From the NCBI GenBank assembly GCA_947062475.1, contig CAMSQA010000008.1, positions 1 through 64,000 of the forward strand: 64,000 nucleotides of DNA. Reading direction: 5' to 3'. The notes beneath the pieces were generated by a model. It saw only the letters and a program-made list of their open reading frames with translations. It searched no databases and was not told where the DNA came from. The translations under genes were made by a program, and so were the position numbers. This document shows positions 38,576-47,961 of the stretch, piece by piece. The stretch's first letter is position 1. Each line of letters starts with the position of its first letter. Source of the DNA: an uncultured Clostridia bacterium. Lineage in GTDB: Bacteria; Bacillota; Clostridia; Christensenellales; UBA1242.

Positions 38576-40357
38576 ATGAAAACCAAAATTAAAGTTTTTT
38601 TAATGTGTTTTGTTCTACTTTGCATGTCCCTTTTTACAGGATGCTCTTTAGTAGAAACAAACAATGGGGAATTATATAATAAAGTTGTTGCTGATATCTA
38701 TAACAAACAAGGCAAAAAGGTGGCGGAAATTACAAATCGCGACCTATTGGCTGGTTATGAAAGTTATGGTAGTGTTTATGTTCAATATTACAATTATTCA
38801 GTTTCACAAGCGGTCGATATGACTTTAAAACAACTTGAAAATAGAAAGATAACAATTCTTACCGCAGAAGGGCTTTTTGGATTTAATTTTTCTACAGGTG
38901 AAGGTATTTCAGAACTTGAAAAAACTTATTTATATGAGTCCACAGTAGAATCTTTAAACAGCAATTTAGAAAATTATTATAAAGAAATTTTAAATGAAAA
39001 AGATGAAGAAAGTTCAAGTGATGACATTAAATTCAATGGATATGAAAAAAATGTTATATTAGATAAGCGTGAAAATGATAAAGGTGAAATGGAAGTTTAT
39101 CTTAAAAAGCTTGATAAAAAAGATAAAATTCTTGACAATTTCCGTCCTTCAAATGGTCAAAAAAGCTTCTATAATGAAGATGACAAAGCAGAAATTTATT
39201 CAAACTTTTTAGTTAAAGCATTTTCAAGTGATAATTATATTAAAGCAATGAGATTTTATTTAAATGATTTGAAATCTGCTGAATATGGAATGAAGCTTTC
39301 AACTGATACTAAATCTATCTTTGAAAGAGAGATTGAAAGATTATTTAAAATAAACTATGAAAATTATATAATACAAAAATATTCTGAAAGCAATAAAGAT
39401 TCTTCTGATGTAGCAACTGTTTCAACTGATGATATTTTAAAACTTTATTCAAGTAAAGTCAGAGCAGGATATGCAAAATATGTTATCGAAAATAGCAGCA
39501 ACTATTCATCTGATGTAAGTGAAAAGCTTAATGAAGTTTATTATTTTAGAAATGATGAAGAAGCAAATAAATATTTCACTGTTGCAAATATTTTATTTCA
39601 GTTTACAGATGAGCAAAAAGCAAAATATGAAGAGATAAACAAAAAATTATCAGGTTCAGAGCCATATGAAAACTATGAAAGTGATATGAATACTCTTTAC
39701 TCACAAATTCAACCTGTCATTCGTAAATATAATGAAGACACCAAAATATATGAAGAGATTGAAAATGTAGATGATTTGTCAGTCAATGATATTATTTATA
39801 ATAAAATTCAAATAGCTTTAATAGCCGCACAAAATTCTGGTGATGTTAATTTTGTGGGGGATACAATCAACAACTTTATTTACACTTACAATCAAGATCC
39901 TGGCATGATGAATGCTGCCTCAAACTATGTTATTGGTGTTGACGGCGAGGGCAAAGCTGTTTCAAGTTTTGTAGAAGAATTTAATAATGCTGGTTTGAAA
40001 CTTTATAATAATGGCAATGGCAAGATAGGTGATATGGAAGTTGCAAGAAGTTCTTTCGGGATTCATGTGCTTGTTTACACTGGGAAATGCGAAAATCTTT
40101 TTGATGGAATTGATGAAAATTTTGAGCTTAGTGGTGCAGGTTCAAGCATTGCAAACTCAGATAGCGAAACTGCAATTAGCAAGCTTGCAAAAACAAGAGT
40201 TAATCTTTTGGTGGATAAATCATACCTAGATCTTTTATATGACCAAATTTATAAAGATACCTTTTCATATTTTGAACAGGCTAATATAAACTTTTTAAGA
40301 GAAGATTATCAAATCAAAGTTTACAAAGGAAGATTTCCTTCAGCTTTGAAAAAATAA
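38576..40357 (+). CDS. Lipoprotein, probably divergent PrsA/SurA-like foldase
   Basis: Lipobox LFTGC; RSSFGIHVLVYTGK resembles parvulin FGYHIIKVTG; follows pth-mfd as prsA does in many Clostridia. Confidence 0.5.
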   Translation: MKTKIKVFLMCFVLLCMSLFTGCSLVETNNGELYNKVVADIYNKQGKKVAEITNRDLLAGYESYGSVYVQYYNYSVSQAVDMTLKQLENRKITILTAEGLFGFNFSTGEGISELEKTYLYESTVESLNSNLENYYKEILNEKDEESSSDDIKFNGYEKNVILDKRENDKGEMEVYLKKLDKKDKILDNFRPSNGQKSFYNEDDKAEIYSNFLVKAFSSDNYIKAMRFYLNDLKSAEYGMKLSTDTKSIFEREIERLFKINYENYIIQKYSESNKDSSDVATVSTDDILKLYSSKVRAGYAKYVIENSSNYSSDVSEKLNEVYYFRNDEEANKYFTVANILFQFTDEQKAKYEEINKKLSGSEPYENYESDMNTLYSQIQPVIRKYNEDTKIYEEIENVDDLSVNDIIYNKIQIALIAAQNSGDVNFVGDTINNFIYTYNQDPGMMNAASNYVIGVDGEGKAVSSFVEEFNNAGLKLYNNGNGKIGDMEVARSSFGIHVLVYTGKCENLFDGIDENFELSGAGSSIANSDSETAISKLAKTRVNLLVDKSYLDLLYDQIYKDTFSYFEQANINFLREDYQIKVYKGRFPSALKK

Positions 40358-40406
40358 AAATTTTAACAACTTTTATTAAAAAGTTTACAAATAATTTTAG
40401 ATAGGG

Positions 40407-40448
40407 AAAAAAAGATGTTTAAAACTTGACATAAACATCTTTTTTTTG
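40407..40448 (+). terminator. Terminator whose loop contains the next gene's -35 box
   Basis: AAAAAGATGTTTA-AAACTTGACA-TAAACATCTTTTTTTT. Confidence 0.8.
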
Positions 40449-40455
40449 TTAAAAT
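40426..40455 (+). promoter_or_regulatory. Promoter TTGACA-N18-TAAAAT
   Basis: ATG of the next gene at 40465; predicted UTR only 2-3 nt. Confidence 0.6.
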
Positions 40456-40464
40456 TAATTATAT

Positions 40465-41841
40465 ATGGCTAAAATAAAAAAACAGCATTCTGAAATTGAA
40501 GCTTCAGATAATAAAGATGTAGAAATAAAAGAAAATACCTCACTTAAAAAGGAAGGTAATCTTTTTGATAATAAAGATAAAATACAAAATGAAGTAGAAT
40601 TGAAACAACTTCAAGAAGAAGCTATCATCCTTCAAAAAAGAAAGCTTGATGAGGTTGAACAATCTGTTTCTAAAAGAAACAGTAAAAAAAGTAAGATTTT
40701 AAATTTATTATTTTTTGTTTTAAATATTGTAGTTGTCGCAGGAATATTAGTTTATCAACTTCTCAAAGAAGATATGAAACCAATAGATGGAAAATTTCAT
40801 ATTGGTTCACTTTTTGTTGTTATACTTTTACTTGCATTAGTTGTTCTGACAGAATCAATTGCTGTAAGTTATCTATTAAAGCAAACTACTGGAAAATGGA
40901 AATTTGCCACCTCTTATAAAGTTGCACAACTTGGTAAATATTATGACAGTGTTACTCCAATGGCAACTGGCGGTCAACCTTTTCAAATAACATATCTCAA
41001 ATCTCATGGCATTCCTATTCATACAGCATTGTCAATTCCGCTTGCAAAATATGTTTTTTCACAAATTGCATGGGTAATTACAAGTTTTATTTGTCTTGTA
41101 ATATCTTGGTGTGATAGCAGTTATGGCACTTTTGTTTCTATTGCAAGTATTTTAGGATTTGTATTAAGCTCTATCATGCTTTTTGTGACATTATTTTTGT
41201 CAATTTGCAAAACTGTTGGGAAAAAGATAGTTGTTAAGTGTTTAAAACTTCTTCATAAAATGAAGATTATAAAGAATTACGATAAACAATATGAAAAAAT
41301 CACCAAATATATCAGTGATTTCCAAGATGTTATGAAACAGTATGCAAGCTCTCCAAAAGACTTTATTGTGATGTTGTTTTTGAGCTTGGCAAAAAATTTT
41401 ATAAATTATTCAATGCCTTTTTTTGTGACAAAGTTTTTTATTCCAGATCTTGCTGGCTCAATGTATATAAAACTTTTGGTCATGACCTGCCTTGTTGATT
41501 TATCTTCTTCCTTCTTTCCGCTTCCTGGTGGAACAGGCTTGAATGAAATTTCATTTACTGCTGCTTTTGGGGCTGTTATAGGTTCGGGGCATTCAGCTTA
41601 TCTTGCATGGGTTCTCATTTTTTGGAGAATATGCTCATATTATTTCTATCTTCTTCAAGGAGTTGTTGTTTTGTCATATGACTTTGCATATGGCTCTAAG
41701 AAATATAAATGGGAAGTTGTGCGTGATAATCTGGCACAGGAAAGTGCAGTTTTCAAGCAAGAACAGATTAATAGGTTTAGGGCAGAAAGAGCTAAACGAA
41801 GAAAATCTAAAAATAAATCTGGCATAAGAGAATATTTATAA
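40465..41841 (+). CDS. LPG-synthase-type flippase (YbhN/UPF0104) membrane protein
   Basis: YDSVTPMATGGQPFQITYLKSHGI, LPGGTGLNEISF; multi-TM. Confidence 0.88.
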   Translation: MAKIKKQHSEIEASDNKDVEIKENTSLKKEGNLFDNKDKIQNEVELKQLQEEAIILQKRKLDEVEQSVSKRNSKKSKILNLLFFVLNIVVVAGILVYQLLKEDMKPIDGKFHIGSLFVVILLLALVVLTESIAVSYLLKQTTGKWKFATSYKVAQLGKYYDSVTPMATGGQPFQITYLKSHGIPIHTALSIPLAKYVFSQIAWVITSFICLVISWCDSSYGTFVSIASILGFVLSSIMLFVTLFLSICKTVGKKIVVKCLKLLHKMKIIKNYDKQYEKITKYISDFQDVMKQYASSPKDFIVMLFLSLAKNFINYSMPFFVTKFFIPDLAGSMYIKLLVMTCLVDLSSSFFPLPGGTGLNEISFTAAFGAVIGSGHSAYLAWVLIFWRICSYYFYLLQGVVVLSYDFAYGSKKYKWEVVRDNLAQESAVFKQEQINRFRAERAKRRKSKNKSGIREYL

Positions 41842-41863
41842 CATCTTGTTGCAAAATAATTTT

Positions 41864-42421
41864 ATGAAGATTAAACGAGAAAATTATGGTTGGCTTTTTG
41901 TGACTGTATTGTTGGCAGTGCTTCTTGCATTGTCAATATATTTGGGCGTTTCTGGTTGGTATTTTAAAACAGATATTTCTTATACTACCGATTTAGAACT
42001 TGGAAAAAATGTGCAAATTGCTGTCAAAAAAAATGAAGCTAGTTCTGCCTCTATGAATATTGATGGCTCATATCTTTCTGGAGATAGGTTGCCACAAATA
42101 ATTTCTATAAAAAATGATGAGGATGATGCCTCAGTTTATATGCGAGCCAAAATTTTTATTTATTCAGGTGATAACCAAACTTATAAAATGGATATGGTGG
42201 AAACTGTCAACTGGAAATTTGATGAAGATGATGGTTATTATTATTTTGATGATTTGCTGACTATGCAGAATAAAGTTGCACTTTGCTCTCATATTATAAT
42301 TGATAAAGACACTCATTTGCAGACTGACACCAAATATATTTTTACTGTTGTTGTTGAAACACTAGGCTCTGATGAAGATGTTGTGAAAATTTGGGGCAAA
42401 AATCCAATTCAAAATAGTTGA
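41864..42421 (+). CDS. Signal-anchored protein with possible TasA/camelysin-like domain
   Basis: IKNDEDDASVYMRAKIFIYSGDN resembles the (N)xxxxxYVRAK pattern; N-terminal TM. Confidence 0.4.
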   Translation: MKIKRENYGWLFVTVLLAVLLALSIYLGVSGWYFKTDISYTTDLELGKNVQIAVKKNEASSASMNIDGSYLSGDRLPQIISIKNDEDDASVYMRAKIFIYSGDNQTYKMDMVETVNWKFDEDDGYYYFDDLLTMQNKVALCSHIIIDKDTHLQTDTKYIFTVVVETLGSDEDVVKIWGKNPIQNS

Positions 42422-42488
42422 AATACATTTGACAATAATTTTTTACAATGATAAAATAATATAAAATTATAAACTAAAGGAGGGTAAT

Positions 42489-42704
42489 ATGGAAGAAAAT
42501 TTGACACCAAAACGTCCGATTCCTCCTAGACCTATTTTACAAAAAGTTCAAGATACAAAACAGGAAGAAGTCCTTGAAAATGAAACATCAAAAAGCAAAA
42601 GAGAACCATTGTCAGATCAATCAAAATCAATAATATTTGCTCTTTTGGGTTTGTTTGCACTTCTTGGTGGCATTGCAGTTTTGATTGTGATGTTGGTATT
42701 GTAA
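42489..42704 (+). CDS. Small C-tail-anchored membrane protein (71 aa)
   Basis: SD AAAGGAGGG, promoter TTGACA-N17-TAAAAT, C-terminal TM. Confidence 0.75.
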   Translation: MEENLTPKRPIPPRPILQKVQDTKQEEVLENETSKSKREPLSDQSKSIIFALLGLFALLGGIAVLIVMLVL

Positions 42705-42858
42705 TAAAATAAAAATAAGCATGATATCAAAAGGTATTGTGCTTTTTTTATCTTTCAAAAAATATAATTAAATGAAGATTTTTGATTTTTGCTTTAAAAT
42801 CGATAATCTTCGACAAATAAAAAATTCTTAAATCAATTAATTGGGCAATCATTTTTTT

Positions 42859-43317
42859 ATGAAAAGAATGATTGCTTTTATATTTATTGTTGTTATGATG
42901 CTTGGAATTGCTTATTTTAAAGACGCTATGCCTAAGGCAGAAAGTTTTGAAAGAGCGGTTATTGTTTCTGACTTTGGGGATTTGGATATACAAGGCGAAA
43001 TTTTAAAAAACGGAAAAGATTTTTATTATTATGTTGATTATGCTCAATGCAAAATTGCTTTAAACAGAAATGGCAATGATAAGATAAAAGGCATTGTTTA
43101 TTATTATAATAAAAATTTAGATTTAAATTACTTTACTCGTAAGTTTAACTATTCAATCTCAGATAAAACAACAATTGAGGATCGTGATGTTTATTATGGT
43201 TATGACGAGGATTATTATGATTTTAGATTTATTAGTGGGAAGAAGATAAATTTTCAACTTGCATATGATGGAAATAATTGGATTTTGGGATATCCAATGA
43301 TAATAACTGGTTTTTAA
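42859..43317 (+). CDS. Secreted/anchored hypothetical protein
   Basis: N-terminal TM MKRMIAFIFIVVMMLGIAYF; just upstream of the spoIIQ-like gene. Confidence 0.65.
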   Translation: MKRMIAFIFIVVMMLGIAYFKDAMPKAESFERAVIVSDFGDLDIQGEILKNGKDFYYYVDYAQCKIALNRNGNDKIKGIVYYYNKNLDLNYFTRKFNYSISDKTTIEDRDVYYGYDEDYYDFRFISGKKINFQLAYDGNNWILGYPMIITGF

Positions 43318-43370
43318 AAATTAATGTATAAATATCTGCAAATTGTCAATAAATTTCTAGGAGGTATACA

Positions 43371-43934
43371 ATGGAAATAGAAAAAAGAAATGGATTTGTT
43401 GAATTTGTAAAAAAATATGGTATGTTTGTGGTTGTAGGAATTGTTATATTTGCAGTTGCTTTGACATTCACATTGATGGCAACAATTGGGAAGAGCGTGC
43501 CTACAGGAAATACCAATCTTAATTTTAGATTGCCTATGAATGAAGCAAACATTATTAAAGATTTTTCAAATACAGAACTTCAAAATAATGAAACTCTCAA
43601 TCAATGGGAAGCTCACTTGTATGTAGATTTTGCTTCTGAAAATTCTGATGTTTTTGCAGTTCTTGGCGGAACTGTGGCAAGTGTAGAGAATAAATATCTT
43701 GATGGATATACAATTACTATTAAACATGCAAACGGATTTGAGTCTATTTATTCTTCTTTAAATGAAAATATGCTTGTCAAAGCAGGTGACAAAGTTGAAG
43801 CAGGACAAAAGATTGGAACTGCCGACAATACTGCAGAAGGTGAACTTAAAATGGGCTCACATCTTCATTTTGCAATGAAATTGAATAATAATTTTGTAGA
43901 TCCAAACAATTATCTAGATTTGCAGGAAAAATAA
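43371..43934 (+). CDS. M23/LytM metallopeptidase, probable SpoIIQ
   Basis: AHLYVDF (HxxxD) and GSHLHFAMKL (HxH); N-terminal TM; near spoIIID. Confidence 0.8.
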   Translation: MEIEKRNGFVEFVKKYGMFVVVGIVIFAVALTFTLMATIGKSVPTGNTNLNFRLPMNEANIIKDFSNTELQNNETLNQWEAHLYVDFASENSDVFAVLGGTVASVENKYLDGYTITIKHANGFESIYSSLNENMLVKAGDKVEAGQKIGTADNTAEGELKMGSHLHFAMKLNNNFVDPNNYLDLQEK

Positions 43935-43992
43935 TATTTAATAAACATTTATTGATATTAAATTTACTTATACAAATTCAACTCCAAATAAA

Positions 43993-44020
43993 ATTGCGAC
44001 AAAAAATTGTCGCAATTTTA
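43993..44020 (+). terminator. Rho-independent terminator
   Basis: ATTGCGACA-AAAAAT-TGTCGCAATTTTA. Confidence 0.8.
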
Positions 44021-44049
44021 TTTACATATTATTTATTTTATGTTATAAT
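44021..44049 (+). promoter_or_regulatory. acpP promoter
   Basis: TTTACA-N17-TATAAT. Confidence 0.65.
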
Positions 44050-44067
44050 TTAAAATATGGAGGTAAT

Positions 44068-44304
44068 ATGAACACTATCGACACAGTAAAAAAAATAATA
44101 GCTGAACAACTTTGTATATCAACTGATGATATTAAAGATGATGCAAATATTCTTGAAGATTTAGGTGCTGATTCTCTTGATGTTGTTGAGCTTTTAATGA
44201 CATTTGAAGATGAATTTAAAGTTTCAATTCCTGATGATAAACTTGAAGAATTGAAAACAATTCCTCAAATTGTCAAAATAATAGATGAAAATATTAAAAA
44301 ATAA
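44068..44304 (+). CDS. acpP: Acyl carrier protein
   Basis: LGADSLDVVELLMTFEDEFKVSIPD (DSL phosphopantetheine site); SD GGAGG. Confidence 0.96.
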   Translation: MNTIDTVKKIIAEQLCISTDDIKDDANILEDLGADSLDVVELLMTFEDEFKVSIPDDKLEELKTIPQIVKIIDENIKK

Positions 44305-44411
44305 GCGGCAGCTTATTTTTTTATAATATTATCCAAAATATAAACCAAATTTCTACAAATTATGACATAATTCGCAATTCCACCACATAGATTTAAAGGG
44401 TGGAGGCAGAT

Positions 44412-44660
44412 ATGAAAGAAGATTTAGTGGAAAGGGTACTTTCGGCATCAGAGCATATAATAAATACACATGATACAATTAGAAAGACTGCTGAGGTTTT
44501 AGGCTTTAGTAAAAGCACAATTCATAATGACGTTTCAATAAAACTTAGAGTAATCGATTATGATTTATATTTGACTACAAAAAAAATTTTAGATGAAAAT
44601 TTTGCCGAAAAACATATTCGAGGTGGTCAGGCAACTAAGCTTAAATATTTGCATGAATAG
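44412..44660 (+). CDS. spoIIID: Sporulation transcriptional regulator SpoIIID
   Basis: TIRKTAEVLGFSKSTIHNDVSIKLRVIDYDL...HIRGGQATKLKY; ATG 44412 after GTGGAGG. Confidence 0.93.
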   Translation: MKEDLVERVLSASEHIINTHDTIRKTAEVLGFSKSTIHNDVSIKLRVIDYDLYLTTKKILDENFAEKHIRGGQATKLKYLHE

Positions 44661-44741
44661 AATATTTGTTTTAAATCTATTTAATTTGAAATTATTTTAA
44701 TAATATAAATATTGCCAGCATAGATATAAAAAGAGGTGATT

Positions 44742-45393
44742 GATGAAAAAATTTCTTTTAGTGTTTATGTTGGCAATTTTGTCTTTATCTATGGTGGGAT
44801 GCAACAAAAAAGTCAAAATTGAAGATTGTATAAGTGAGCAAACGCAAATTTATTTTCAAGCTAGTTCTGAGAATGTAAATGGAAATTTATGCGTAGGAAA
44901 AAGAGAAGAGACATTTATCTATGATGGCAATCACACAAAGAATGTAGATTTCTCTTTAATTACATTGAAATTTAAAGTTCAACCTTTAAAAAATGAAGTG
45001 GAAGCTAAATTAAGTGTGAATAATGTCGAAAGTGATATATTGTTTGAATTAAATCCTATGGATCATTCTTATATGGTGGATTTAGGTTATGCTTTAAAAG
45101 AAGATGATACCATTCTATTGACATTTCTTGATTATAATTTAAAATTTGAAAATGTCAGCAAGAATTTTGGTATTCAGTATGATGAAGCAATAAATATTGC
45201 AATAACAGAGTTTGGTGACGATTTAAAAGAATTTTACAATAAAGGTAGTTTTGATGGTGAATGTTATTTGCAAATATATGATTTTAATAAAGATAATAAT
45301 TTATATTGGACATTCACAGTTATGGGGAAAAATAAAAAGGTATTAAATGTCATAATAGATACAAAAGATGGATCAATTTATTTAAAATTTTAA
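44742..45393 (+). CDS. Lipoprotein of unknown function
   Basis: Lipobox LSMVGC; SD AGAGGTG. Confidence 0.75.
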
Positions 45394-45449
45394 AGAATAT
45401 TGACGATTTTTATCAAAAATAATGTAAAAAACAAAATAATCATAAATTT

Positions 45450-45497
45450 AAAGTAATATAGCGGCAATTAATTTTGCTTATATATTACTTTTTTTTC
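45450..45497 (+). terminator. Terminator upstream of hflX
   Basis: AAAGTAATATA ... TATATTACTTTTTTTT. Confidence 0.65.
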
Positions 45498-45504
45498 TTT
45501 TTGG

Positions 45505-45533
45505 TTGTGATAAGCGTAAAAATGTGTTATTAT
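45505..45533 (+). promoter_or_regulatory. hflX promoter
   Basis: TTGTGA-N17-TATTAT; 6 nt later is the hflX ATG. Confidence 0.5.
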
Positions 45534-45539
45534 AACACT

Positions 45540-46643
45540 ATGAAAAATAATATAGTGGAAAAAGAAAATGCGGTTGTCATTGTAATTGCAGTTAAAAAAG
45601 AGGACAACATTGAAAGAAAAACAAAGGAGATAAACAAACTTTGTTATTCTGCCGAACTTAATGTAGTTGAAAACTTTTATCAAAAAGTGAAAGATTTCAA
45701 CAAACGCACAGTCATTGGAAGCGGAAAGGTGGAAGAAATTAAGTCATATATTACTTCTTGTGAAGAGATTATCGATGTTGTCATTGTGGATTATCCACTG
45801 ACTGGTTCGCAAATGAAAAATCTCGCAGATGAATTTAAAGTTAAGGTCATTGATAGAGTGGGACTTATCATTGATATTTTTGCACGCGGTGCAAAGTCGA
45901 GAGAGGCAAAGTTGCAGGTTAAACTTGCACAAGACCTTTATGTATTGCCAAGACTTTCACAAATGCAGGGAACAAGCGGAAGGTTTGGAAGTGCGGGTGT
46001 TGGAATGAGAGGGCCTGGCGAGACAAAGCTAGAACTTAATAGACGAATACTTGAGCGTGAAATGGACAACCTTAAAGCCCAAATAGAAAAAATTAAAACT
46101 CAAAGACAATCGACAAGGCGAGAACGATTGAAATCAAATCTGCCAAAGATTGCATTAGTGGGATATACAAACTCAGGTAAGTCCTCACTCTTAAACACTC
46201 TTGTCAAAGAAAACATTTATGCCGATGACAAATTTTTTGCCACCCTTGATACAACCACAAGAAAACTTTATCTTGGGGAGGGAAAATATTCTGTGCTTAC
46301 AGATACAGTTGGTTTCATCTCAGATCTTCCGCATCAACTTGTAGATGCATTCTCTTCAACTTTGGAAGAAGCTGCTGATGCAGACCTATTGCTTCATGTG
46401 GTAGATGTTTCACTTGATAAACTTATTGATGGCAAAAAGGAATATGAAATCAATATGCAGGTCACTGAAAAGCTTCTTGATGAACTTGGAGCTTCGCAAA
46501 ATCGAATTGTCATATTAAATAAATGTGACCTTCTTACTAAACCTATAGAAATTAAGGAAAATCAAATTTTATTATCTGCAAAAAAAGGGCAGGGATTAAA
46601 TCGTCTGCTTGAGATGATAAAGGATAAATTAAACTTGAATTAA
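45540..46643 (+). CDS. hflX: GTPase HflX
   Basis: GRFGSAGVGMRGPGETKLELNRR, ALVGYTNSGKSSLLN, DTVGFISDLPHQLVDAF. ATG 45540; the ORF-track start at 45474 lies upstream of the promoter. Confidence 0.96.
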   Translation: MKNNIVEKENAVVIVIAVKKEDNIERKTKEINKLCYSAELNVVENFYQKVKDFNKRTVIGSGKVEEIKSYITSCEEIIDVVIVDYPLTGSQMKNLADEFKVKVIDRVGLIIDIFARGAKSREAKLQVKLAQDLYVLPRLSQMQGTSGRFGSAGVGMRGPGETKLELNRRILEREMDNLKAQIEKIKTQRQSTRRERLKSNLPKIALVGYTNSGKSSLLNTLVKENIYADDKFFATLDTTTRKLYLGEGKYSVLTDTVGFISDLPHQLVDAFSSTLEEAADADLLLHVVDVSLDKLIDGKKEYEINMQVTEKLLDELGASQNRIVILNKCDLLTKPIEIKENQILLSAKKGQGLNRLLEMIKDKLNLN

Positions 46644-46657
46644 ACTCAATTTAAAAT

Positions 46658-46882
46658 TTATTTTGATTTATTGTAAGCTTCATTTAATTTTTCGATCAAA
46701 AAGTCGACATCAACTTGATGCACATAAGCCGCTTCTTCAATTGTTTCTTCAAGTCCTAAATGACAAAAAATGCAATGCATACCAAAGCCCATGAATATGT
46801 CGCCTAAACTTTCATCAAGCTTGATTACATCGTCTATAATCATATCTTTTGTAATAGGTTGTTTTAACTTTTTCTTTTTCAT
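46658..46882 (-). CDS. DUF1858-domain protein
   Basis: TKDMIIDDVIKLDESLGDIFMGFGMHCIFCHLGLEETIEEAA; start set at 46882 by promoter position. Confidence 0.88.
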   Translation of the reverse strand: MKKKKLKQPITKDMIIDDVIKLDESLGDIFMGFGMHCIFCHLGLEETIEEAAYVHQVDVDFLIEKLNEAYNKSK

Positions 46883-46888
46883 ATTTGG

Positions 46889-46917
46889 ATTATAATTCAT
46901 ATTCAAATTTTTGTCAA
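46889..46917 (-). promoter_or_regulatory. Consensus promoter TTGACA-N17-TATAAT
   Basis: Minus strand, followed by CCAAAT-ATG, so expected +1 is the start codon. Confidence 0.8.
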
Positions 46918-46979
46918 AAAAATTAATATATTTTTTCAAAATAAGTTCTATTTTTTATTTTGTGAAATAAATTAATACT

Positions 46980-47681
46980 ATGGAAAAGTTAAGCAATATT
47001 ATTTCAAAAAAAGTTATTTCACTTGAGTCAGCAAATCAAGTAGGATATGTCGTCAATATGATTTTTGACGAACGAGTAAAATTTTTCACAGGACTCATTA
47101 TTATCGATGATGAAAGTGAAAATTCATTTGTGCTGAAAAGAGAAGATATCTATTCTATCGGTGATGAGACCATCATGATAAAGTCAGAAGATTGTCTTCA
47201 ATATAACATTTCAAGCAATTCAAACAATCCAGTAGGAAAAACTGTTTATGACAGTAACGGAAACTGTTTAGGTGTGGTTTGTGATGTATTTTTAAGTGGT
47301 AAAGTTGTCAAAAAACTTGTCACAACTTTTTGTGAATTTCCTCAGAGGTTTGTGAGAAAATCTGGTGATAATTTTCTTATTTATGGAATTTATAAAAAGG
47401 AAAAAGAGAAAACTTTTAAAGAAAAGGTGGAAGTAGCAAATGCTACAACTTTGCCAAAAGCAACAATTGCACAATCATTGAATAATGATGGGATAAAGCC
47501 TGAAAGCCCAACAAGAATTTTCGTAAATTCAAATCTTTTGTTAAACAAAATTGTAACAAATGAAATTTTAGGGTTTAATAATGAAATAATAGCAAAAAAG
47601 AATGACGTAATAAGTCAAAAAATAATTAATAAAGCAAAGGCACATAATAAATTAAATTTGTTAAATTATTATAGCAAATAA
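46980..47681 (+). CDS. PRC-barrel-like domain protein
   Basis: ISKKVISLESANQVGYVVNMIFDERVKFFTGLIIIDDE. Confidence 0.65.
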   Translation: MEKLSNIISKKVISLESANQVGYVVNMIFDERVKFFTGLIIIDDESENSFVLKREDIYSIGDETIMIKSEDCLQYNISSNSNNPVGKTVYDSNGNCLGVVCDVFLSGKVVKKLVTTFCEFPQRFVRKSGDNFLIYGIYKKEKEKTFKEKVEVANATTLPKATIAQSLNNDGIKPESPTRIFVNSNLLLNKIVTNEILGFNNEIIAKKNDVISQKIINKAKAHNKLNLLNYYSK

Positions 47682-47686
47682 GAGAT

Positions 47687-47722
47687 AAAACAGTGATTTC
47701 AACAAAAAAATCGCTGTTTTTT
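47687..47722 (+). terminator. Rho-independent terminator
   Basis: AAAACAGTGATTT-CAACAAAA-AAATCGCTGTTTTTT. Confidence 0.75.
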
Positions 47723-47961
47723 AATATTTTCAAGTGTTTTTATCACAGAAATTTATCTTTTAAAGTTGATCAAATGATAAGCATTTTATTATTTATTTTA
47801 TTTACATATAAATAATTATTATTTTTAATAAAATATTTGTTTATTCGTTTGTATTTTTGATGTGATTTGTAGTAAAATAAATTTGAAAGAAATTTAAAAA
47901 CTTAATACTTTGTTTTTTCTGGCATATATTTCTTTGAAATGTTTTGTTTTGAGAGGTGAAA

